This document shows positions 5,646-11,468 of a stretch of 16,131 nt of DNA, in pieces. Positions within the stretch are counted from its first letter, which is position 1. Each line of letters begins with the position of its first letter. This DNA is from Lachnospiraceae bacterium (GTDB lineage Bacteria; Bacillota; Clostridia; Lachnospirales; Lachnospiraceae), in the NCBI GenBank assembly GCA_900771955.1, contig CAAGPW010000254.1, forward strand, positions 1 through 16,131. Reading direction: 5' to 3'. The notes under the pieces were generated by a model. It did not search any database. It was not told the DNA's origin and was given only the letters and a program-made list of their open reading frames with translations. Made by a program: the position numbers and the translations under genes.

Positions 5646-8333
5646 ATGAAACGTTTGGTCGTGGGAATACTGGCGCATGTAGATGCCGGAAAAACAACGC
5701 TGTCCGAGGGTATGCTGTATACAAGCGGAAATATTCGAAAATTTGGCAGGGTGGATAACGGGGATGCTTTTTTGGATACCTATGCGCTGGAAAAGGCGCG
5801 CGGCATCACGATTTTTTCCAAACAGGCGATGCTGCGGTTGAAAGACCTTGAGATCACATTGCTTGACACACCCGGACATGTTGATTTTTCTGCCGAAATG
5901 GAGCGTACCCTGCAGGTACTCGACTATGCCATTTTAGTCATAAGCGGAGCGGACGGTGTGCAGGGACACACACAGACGCTCTGGAAGCTGCTGAGAAAAT
6001 ACCGCATTCCTGTTTTTTTGTTCATCAATAAAATGGATCAGCCCGGGACGGACGAAGAAAAGCTGATGACAGAGCTGAAAAGCCGGTTCGGGGATGGCTG
6101 CGTGGATTTTAGAATGAATGGAACAGAAGCTTTTTTTGAAAGTGTGGCAATGTGCGGGGAAACGGCACTGGATGAATTCCTTGAAACGGGAAAAGTCGCC
6201 CCCTGTTGTGTCCGTGGGATGATTGCGGAACGGAAGGTTTTTCCGTGCTTTTTTGGCTCGGCGTTAAAGCTTGCCGGTGTCAGGGAGTTCCTGGATGGGA
6301 TACGGGATTACACAGATATTCCACAGTATCCGGATATATTCGGGGCACGTGTATTTAAAATTGCACGTGATGACCAGGGAAAACGGCTCACTTTTTTAAA
6401 GGTGACAGGCGGGAGCCTCAAGGTAAAAACCGTATTGCCGGAGCTGGAAGAAAAAGTGGATCAGATCCGTATTTATTCCGGGGAAAAGTATGAAACAACG
6501 GAGGAAGCGGGGGCGGGAACAGTCTGTGCTGTGACCGGTCTTCTGGCAACACTGCCGGGGATGGGACTTGGAGCATTAAAGCAGCAGACTGTGCCGGTAC
6601 TGGAACCGGTACTCACCTATCGGCTGATACTTCCGGAAAATGTGGATGCAGCGGTCATGTTAAAAAAACTCGAACTGCTGGAGGAGGAAGAACCGGAGCT
6701 TCATGTAATCTGGAATGAAAAGGCAAAGGAGATCCTCGTAAAAGTGATGGGTGAGGTGCAGATCGAAGTCTTAAAGACTCTGATCGCAGATCGATTTGGC
6801 GTATCCGTTGATTTTGGAGCCGGACATATCGTATATCGCGAGACAATTGCAGATACCGTGGAGGGAGTTGGACATTTTGAACCGCTGCGCCATTATGCGG
6901 AGGTGCATCTTAAGCTGGAGCCGGGTGAGCCGGGCAGCGGACTGGAGTTTGCGGCAGAATGCAGTGAGGATGTACTGGCGAAGAACTGGCAGCGGCTGAT
7001 CCTTACACATTTAAAGGAAAAAGAGCATGTGGGCGTTCTCACCGGCTCAGTGATCACGGATATGAAGATTACCCTGATCGCAGGACGTGCACATGTCAAA
7101 CATACGGAGGGTGGAGATTTCAGACAGGCGACATACCGTGCACTCAGACAGGGGCTGATGCAGGCGGAGAATGTACTGCTGGAACCGTGGTATGATTTCA
7201 AACTGGAGATCCCGGAAGAACTGATCGGCCGTGCAATGACGGATATCGACCGCAGATACGGAACCATGCAGCCACCGGAGACTGATGGCGGTGTTGCGTA
7301 TTTAAGCGGCAGTGCTCCGGTGGCAGAAATGCAGGATTATGCGAAGGATGTGACGGCATACACGAAGGGACACGGAAAGCTGTTCCTTACCCTGGCGGGG
7401 TATCGTCCATGCCACAATCCGGAGAAAGTGATCGAACGCATCGGTTATGATCCGGAGGCAGATTTGGAAAATCCGACCGGCTCGGTATTCTGCGCACACG
7501 GTGCGGGCTTTCTCGTTCCGTGGCAGGAAGTAAAAGATTATATGCATCTGGAGAGTACGGTAAAAGACAGCATGCAGGAGATGTCTGAGGAACAGTCATC
7601 CGGCGGAAAAAATCGGGCAGGAGTATCGGCATATCCGGAGGAAGAGTGGCTGGACCCGGAGGAGATCGATGCGATCCTGGACCGCACTTACCGCGCTAAT
7701 AAAAAAGAGGATGTAAATACAAAAAAGTGGGGCAGACCGAAGGCAAAGCCGGTATACGCAGATCCGGTGGTGCGCAGCGCATCAAAAAAGCAGGACACCA
7801 AAGAATATCTTCTGGTCGATGGCTATAACGTGATTTTTGCCTGGGAGGAATTGAATGAACTTGCAAAGGTGAATTTAGATGGTGCAAGAGGAAGGCTTTT
7901 AGATATTCTGTGTGATTATCAGGGTATCCGGGGGTGTGAACTGATCGCAGTATTTGATGCGTACCGTGTTGCGGGGCATCCGACAGAGATTTTTGATTAT
8001 CACAATATCCATGTCGTGTTTACGAAAGAGGCGGAGACGGCGGATCAGTTTATTGAAAAATTTGCGCATGAAAACGGACACAGATACCGCGTTACGGTGG
8101 CAACCTCAGACGGTCTGGAACAGATCATCATAAGAGGCGCGGGCTGCGGGCTGATATCTTCACGGGAATTAAAGGCGGAGATCGCCGATGCGCGAAAGCA
8201 TATGAATGAAAATTATGTAAACCATAAGACAACACAGGTGCAGGAAAAGAGAAAGACATATCTGCTGGATGATCTGGATGAAACAGTAACGGAGCAGTTA
8301 CAGAAGATAAAAGAGGACGATGCGGAGAAATGA
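5646..8333 (+). CDS. TetM-like translational GTPase fused to a Rae1/YacP-type NYN nuclease
   Basis: The 895-residue protein joins two ribosome-directed modules. Residues 1-230 are an EF-G/TetM-type GTPase domain with AHVDAGKTT (10-18), RGITIFS (52-58), DTPGHVDF (74-81, with catalytic H78), NKMD (128-131) and GSAL (204-207). Domains II to V follow to about residue 650, the TetM family's full length. A charged linker (about 650-720) leads to a C-terminal NYN/PIN-like domain matching Bacillus subtilis YacP (Rae1), with likely metal-binding acids D725 (LLVDGYN), D771 (VFDAY), D800 (ETADQF) and D822 (TSDG). Rae1 cuts mRNA in the A site of translating ribosomes. The loop at 481-492, which in TetM displaces tetracycline, lacks its Tyr-Ser-Pro motif. 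I chose the ATG at 5646, with GGAAGG seven bases upstream, over an in-frame TTG at 5625. Databases may label it a tetracycline resistance protein, which I doubt. Confidence 0.92.
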   Translation: MKRLVVGILAHVDAGKTTLSEGMLYTSGNIRKFGRVDNGDAFLDTYALEKARGITIFSKQAMLRLKDLEITLLDTPGHVDFSAEMERTLQVLDYAILVISGADGVQGHTQTLWKLLRKYRIPVFLFINKMDQPGTDEEKLMTELKSRFGDGCVDFRMNGTEAFFESVAMCGETALDEFLETGKVAPCCVRGMIAERKVFPCFFGSALKLAGVREFLDGIRDYTDIPQYPDIFGARVFKIARDDQGKRLTFLKVTGGSLKVKTVLPELEEKVDQIRIYSGEKYETTEEAGAGTVCAVTGLLATLPGMGLGALKQQTVPVLEPVLTYRLILPENVDAAVMLKKLELLEEEEPELHVIWNEKAKEILVKVMGEVQIEVLKTLIADRFGVSVDFGAGHIVYRETIADTVEGVGHFEPLRHYAEVHLKLEPGEPGSGLEFAAECSEDVLAKNWQRLILTHLKEKEHVGVLTGSVITDMKITLIAGRAHVKHTEGGDFRQATYRALRQGLMQAENVLLEPWYDFKLEIPEELIGRAMTDIDRRYGTMQPPETDGGVAYLSGSAPVAEMQDYAKDVTAYTKGHGKLFLTLAGYRPCHNPEKVIERIGYDPEADLENPTGSVFCAHGAGFLVPWQEVKDYMHLESTVKDSMQEMSEEQSSGGKNRAGVSAYPEEEWLDPEEIDAILDRTYRANKKEDVNTKKWGRPKAKPVYADPVVRSASKKQDTKEYLLVDGYNVIFAWEELNELAKVNLDGARGRLLDILCDYQGIRGCELIAVFDAYRVAGHPTEIFDYHNIHVVFTKEAETADQFIEKFAHENGHRYRVTVATSDGLEQIIIRGAGCGLISSRELKAEIADARKHMNENYVNHKTTQVQEKRKTYLLDDLDETVTEQLQKIKEDDAEK

Positions 8334-8334
8334 G

Positions 8335-8363
8335 TTGTCATTCCGACAAAGGATGGTTATGAT
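8335..8363 (+). promoter_or_regulatory. Sigma-A promoter of the shikimate-pathway operon
   Basis: TTGTCA (8335-8340) and TATGAT (8358-8363) are separated by 17 bases, immediately after the stop codon of the GTPase-nuclease gene. The predicted transcription start is near 8370, about 29 bases before the ATG at 8399. Confidence 0.72.
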
Positions 8364-8398
8364 AGTAGATAGGAAAATTGCAGATGGAGGAAAATGGC

Positions 8399-9268
8399 AT
8401 GGAAAAAAGAATTTCAGGACATACAGGACTTTTGGCACTGATCGGTTCACCGGTGGGACATTCGGGTTCACCGGCAATGTATAATTACAGCTTTGAAAAA
8501 CTCGGACTGGATTATGCCTATGTGGCCTTTGATATCAGGGAAAACGAAGTGGCGGAGGCGCTTTCCGCGATGAAGCTTTTTAAGATGCGTGGGATGAATG
8601 TAACGATGCCATGTAAGACGGAAGCCGCAAAGCATATGGATGTGCTTTCACCGGCTGCGCGTATTATCGGTGCGGTCAATACGATCGTAAATGATGACGG
8701 AAAACTGACCGGCTACATCACAGACGGGGAAGGCTTTGTCAATAATTTAAAGGATCACGGCATTGATATTAAGGGCAGGAAGATCACGGTGGCAGGCGGC
8801 GGAGGTGCAGCAACTGCGATTCAGGTGCAGTGCGCCCTGGACGGTGCAAGAGAGATCACGATCTTTAATATCAGGGATAAATTTTTCGGAAGAACCCTGG
8901 AGACCGCGGAAAAGATCAGAAAGGAAGTGCCGGGGATCGTTGTGAATGTATATGATATTGCAGACACGGCAAAGATGACCGAAGAAATAAAAAGCAGCGA
9001 CATTTTTGCCAATGCGACGATCGTAGGCATGAAGCCGATGGAAAATGAGAGCGTGGTAAAGGATCTTTCCGCGTTCCGTCCGGGACTTGTGGTTGCGGAT
9101 GCGGTTTACAATCCGGAGGAGACCAGGCTTTTAAAAGAAGCAAAAGAAGCGGGATGTACCTGCATTGGCGGAAAAGGGATGCTTCTGTGGCAGGGCGTTG
9201 CGGCATTCAAACTCTACACTGGCTGTGATATGCCGGTAAAAGAAGTAAAGGAATTATATTTCAGCTAA
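8399..9268 (+). CDS. aroE: Shikimate dehydrogenase, YdiB-type
   Basis: The 289-residue enzyme reduces 3-dehydroshikimate to shikimate in aromatic amino-acid synthesis. Substrate-binding serines lie in GSPVGHSGSP (16-25). The catalytic lysine is K73 in NVTMPCK and its partner is D109 in TDGEGF. GGGGAA (133-138) binds the dinucleotide. The sequence after the second Rossmann strand, NIRDKFF (157-163), and the later VGMKPMENES and GMLLWQG stretches resemble Escherichia coli YdiB, which uses quinate or shikimate with NAD or NADP, more than classical AroE. No second aroE is visible here, so this probably fills the biosynthetic role. The ATG at 8399 has GGAGG eight bases upstream; in-frame TTG at 8378 and ATG at 8384 lack such a site. 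It leads an operon with aroD and aroK. Confidence 0.93.
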   Translation: MEKRISGHTGLLALIGSPVGHSGSPAMYNYSFEKLGLDYAYVAFDIRENEVAEALSAMKLFKMRGMNVTMPCKTEAAKHMDVLSPAARIIGAVNTIVNDDGKLTGYITDGEGFVNNLKDHGIDIKGRKITVAGGGGAATAIQVQCALDGAREITIFNIRDKFFGRTLETAEKIRKEVPGIVVNVYDIADTAKMTEEIKSSDIFANATIVGMKPMENESVVKDLSAFRPGLVVADAVYNPEETRLLKEAKEAGCTCIGGKGMLLWQGVAAFKLYTGCDMPVKEVKELYFS

Positions 9269-9334
9269 AGAAGGAAAAGCAGCAGGTTTAAGTGGAGTTT
9301 TCCGGGAAAACCGGGCACTGTGAAAGGAAAAAAG

Positions 9335-10099
9335 ATGGCAGATTATATCGAAGTCCGTGGAGTGAGGATCGGGGAAGGCATGCCGAAGATCTGTGTCCCG
9401 ATCGTCGGAGTGACGGCAGAAGAGATAAAGGCGGCGGCACATGTGGCGAAGATGGCAGAGCCGGATGTCGTTGAGTGGCGTGCCGACTGGTTTTCCTGCG
9501 TGGAAGAAGAAAACCAGGTGCGTACAGTCTTAGAAGAACTCCGGAAGATACTTGGCAATATCCCGCTTTTATTTACGTTTCGGACGAAAGGAGAGGGTGG
9601 CGAGCGCATGCTGGATCAGGCAGCATATGTCCGTTTAAATAAGAAGGTGGCACAAAGCGGGCTTGTGGATCTTCTGGATGTAGAGCTTTTTACCGGAGAT
9701 GCCGCAGTAAAAGAACTGGTCGCATGCGCGCATGCAGCCGGAGTGAAGGTCATTGCATCCAACCATGATTTTAAGAAGACACCGGCTGCGGATGTTATCG
9801 CAGAACGGCTGTTTCGGATGAAGGAGCTCGGTGCGGACATACCAAAGATCGCAGTGATGCCGGCAGACAGGGCAGATGTGCTGACACTGCTTGCAGCGAC
9901 CGGTCAGGCGGCAGCAGGGATAAAAGGCCCCATCATCACCATGTCAATGGCGGGGACGGGGCTTGTCAGCCGTATCTGCGGAGAAACATTTGGTTCGGCA
10001 CTGACTTTTGGAACCGCAGGAAAGGCATCGGCACCGGGACAGATGGATGCAAAGGATTTAAGGCGGATACTGACACTTTTACATGAAGACATGGCATAG
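9335..10099 (+). CDS. aroD: Type I 3-dehydroquinate dehydratase
   Basis: This class I dehydratase turns 3-dehydroquinate into 3-dehydroshikimate through a Schiff base. The 254-residue length is normal. E47-W48-R49 (EWRADWF) contributes to substrate binding. H144 in SNHDFKKTP is the general acid-base, and K171 in DIPKIAVMP is the Schiff-base lysine, at almost the same positions as in the E. coli enzyme (H143, K170). The C-terminal MSMAGTG and the GKASAPGQM stretch complete the family signature. The ATG at 9335 has AGGA seven bases upstream; a GTG at 9320 is possible but has no better site. It lies 66 bases after the dehydrogenase and 12 before aroK, so the three genes encode three consecutive reactions. 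Confidence 0.95.
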   Translation: MADYIEVRGVRIGEGMPKICVPIVGVTAEEIKAAAHVAKMAEPDVVEWRADWFSCVEEENQVRTVLEELRKILGNIPLLFTFRTKGEGGERMLDQAAYVRLNKKVAQSGLVDLLDVELFTGDAAVKELVACAHAAGVKVIASNHDFKKTPAADVIAERLFRMKELGADIPKIAVMPADRADVLTLLAATGQAAAGIKGPIITMSMAGTGLVSRICGETFGSALTFGTAGKASAPGQMDAKDLRRILTLLHEDMA

Positions 10100-10111
10100 C
10101 AGGAGAGAATT

Positions 10112-10627
10112 ATGAAAAAACTGGAAGAAAATATATTTTTGATCGGCTTTATGGGCGCAGGAAAGAGCACGGTTGCGGCAGAGCTGGAGCATCAGCTTCA
10201 CATTCCGCGTGCGGAGATGGATGCGCTGATCGTGGAGCGTGAGGGCATGGCGATTTCTGATATTTTTGCCCGGAAGGGAGAGCCTTATTTCCGGGATGCG
10301 GAGACAGCACTTTTAAAAGATCTGACTGAAAAAAAAGGAATCATCATATCCTGTGGCGGCGGAGCAGTTATGCGTGATGAGAATGCGGCTCTGATGAAAC
10401 AGTGCGGAAAGATCGTGCTGCTGACGGCAACGCCTGAGACGATCTATGAGCGCGTGAAGGACAGCACAGACCGTCCGATCTTAAATGGAAATATGAATGT
10501 GGATTATATCCGTGAGCTGATGGAGAAGCGGAAAGACCGCTATCTCGCAGTGGCGGATGTTGTGGTTGCAACAGACAAAAAAAGTGCGGAAGAGATCACG
10601 CGGGAGATCTTGGCAGCATTTGCATAA
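10112..10627 (+). CDS. aroK: Shikimate kinase
   Basis: The 171-residue protein phosphorylates shikimate with ATP to give shikimate 3-phosphate. The Walker A loop is GFMGAGKST (12-20). The shikimate-binding FRDAE segment and the CGGGA loop (G82-G84) are present. The lid carries DRPIL (120-124), and the protein ends with the usual RYLAVADVVV-like adenine-side segment. Length is standard for the family. An AGGAGAG ribosome binding site lies just before the ATG, 12 bases after the aroD stop. The missing pathway genes (aroA, aroB, aroC, aroF) are not in this window. Confidence 0.95.
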   Translation: MKKLEENIFLIGFMGAGKSTVAAELEHQLHIPRAEMDALIVEREGMAISDIFARKGEPYFRDAETALLKDLTEKKGIIISCGGGAVMRDENAALMKQCGKIVLLTATPETIYERVKDSTDRPILNGNMNVDYIRELMEKRKDRYLAVADVVVATDKKSAEEITREILAAFA

Positions 10628-10645
10628 GAAATGTGCAGGGGAACA

Positions 10646-11056
10646 ATGAGAAAAGATTGTATTGGCATGCTATTACTTTGTGGACTGTCTGTCATTCTAT
10701 TTGCCGGGTGCGGCTCACACAGCGTAACAGACTGTAAGGTGCTTTCTGTGGATGGAAGCGTCAGTGGAAGCACGTATCTGTGTAAAAACAGCAGCAGTAC
10801 CTATCTGTATGAAAATGATGCGGTCTGTGATGCGGATACGGGAGAAATACTTGCGGCGGCAAAGGATCTTGAGTTTATGGCGTGTACAGAACAGGAACTG
10901 CTATTTTATACATCTGAGTACGGTGGAAGCTTATATACTTACCGTTTCCTGGAAGAAAAGACCACGGAGCTGTCACAGGATTATCATGTGACCGGAATGA
11001 AGGCACACGGAGATGATATTTTTGTAAATGTGCGGGAAAAAGATCCGGGTACTTGA
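10646..11056 (+). CDS. Small lipoprotein, unknown function, possibly C-terminally truncated
   Basis: The 136-residue product begins with a lipoprotein signal peptide: MRK, a hydrophobic run, then LFAGC with C22 as the lipid-modified cysteine. The mature part is rich in Ser, Tyr and Gly and has repeating short strand-like units resembling the start of a beta-propeller, but no family was recognised. I chose the ATG at 10646, with AGGGG five bases upstream, over the in-frame ATG at 10631. It follows aroK by 18 bases and is probably cotranscribed with it. Its TGA stop (11054-11056) lies inside the -35 box of the copper operon promoter. The abrupt end suggests that a longer protein was cut when that operon arrived, or by a deletion. 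Confidence 0.75.
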   Translation: MRKDCIGMLLLCGLSVILFAGCGSHSVTDCKVLSVDGSVSGSTYLCKNSSSTYLYENDAVCDADTGEILAAAKDLEFMACTEQELLFYTSEYGGSLYTYRFLEEKTTELSQDYHVTGMKAHGDDIFVNVREKDPGT

Positions 11057-11081
11057 CAAAGTAGCCGGATTGTTTTATATA
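11053..11081 (+). promoter_or_regulatory. Strong sigma-A promoter of csoR-copA
   Basis: A perfect TTGACA (11053-11058) and TATATA (11076-11081) are separated by 17 bases. The -35 box overlaps the stop codon of the upstream lipoprotein gene. The predicted transcription start, near 11088, is the first base of the CsoR operator. Confidence 0.88.
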
Positions 11082-11087
11082 TATTAC

Positions 11088-11104
11088 ATACCCCATAGGG
11101 GTAT
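11088..11104. promoter_or_regulatory. CsoR copper operator
   Basis: A perfect 7+7 inverted repeat, ATACCCC-ATA-GGGGTAT, has the G/C core and TA flanks known for CsoR operators in Firmicutes and Actinobacteria. It begins at the predicted +1 of the csoR-copA promoter. Apo-CsoR bound here would block transcription, and Cu(I) binding would release it. Confidence 0.93.
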
Positions 11105-11123
11105 ATGAAAAGGAGGAGAATAT

Positions 11124-11441
11124 ATGGCATGTGAACACTGCTGCAGCGGCGAAGACGGCACGGTAAAGCACAAACACCGGGAGATGCAGGAAAAAAAGAA
11201 CCTGACGACCCGTTTAAATAAAATTGAAGGACAGGTCCGGGGCATCCGTGCAATGGTGGAGGATGACAGGTACTGTGTGGATATATTGACACAGGTATCT
11301 GCGGTGCAGGCAGCACTCAACAGTTTTAATAAGGAACTGCTGGCAAGACACATAAAAACCTGCGTTTCTGAGGATATTAAGGATGGAAAAGAGGAAGCGG
11401 TGGATGAATTGTGCGAATTGCTCAAAAAGTTGATGAAATAG
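11124..11441 (+). CDS. csoR: CsoR copper-sensing repressor
   Basis: This 105-residue all-helical repressor of the CsoR/RcnR family derepresses copper export when it binds Cu(I). The copper ligands are present with the exact family spacing: C51, H76 and C80, corresponding to C36, H61 and C65 of Mycobacterium tuberculosis CsoR. The DNA-facing helix region LTTRLNKIEGQVRGI (27-41) is typical. Compared with short homologues it has an N-terminal extension of about 20 residues with CEHCC (3-7) and three more histidines and lysines, which could bind extra metal. The ribosome binding site is AGGAGG upstream of the ATG. It is the first gene of the operon and its operator lies 20 bases upstream; copA follows after 27 bases. 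Confidence 0.95.
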   Translation: MACEHCCSGEDGTVKHKHREMQEKKNLTTRLNKIEGQVRGIRAMVEDDRYCVDILTQVSAVQAALNSFNKELLARHIKTCVSEDIKDGKEEAVDELCELLKKLMK

Positions 11442-11468
11442 AGACAGAAAGGAGCAAAAGAGGAGATT

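Noticed and set aside
5646..7600. Tetracycline resistance gene (tetM/tetO/tetW type)
   Set aside because: The GTPase fold fits, but the drug-contacting loop is not conserved, and the C-terminal nuclease fusion is not found in known resistance proteins.
8378..8398. TTG at 8378 or ATG at 8384 as the start of shikimate dehydrogenase
   Set aside because: GGAGG at 8386-8390 is correctly spaced only for the ATG at 8399.
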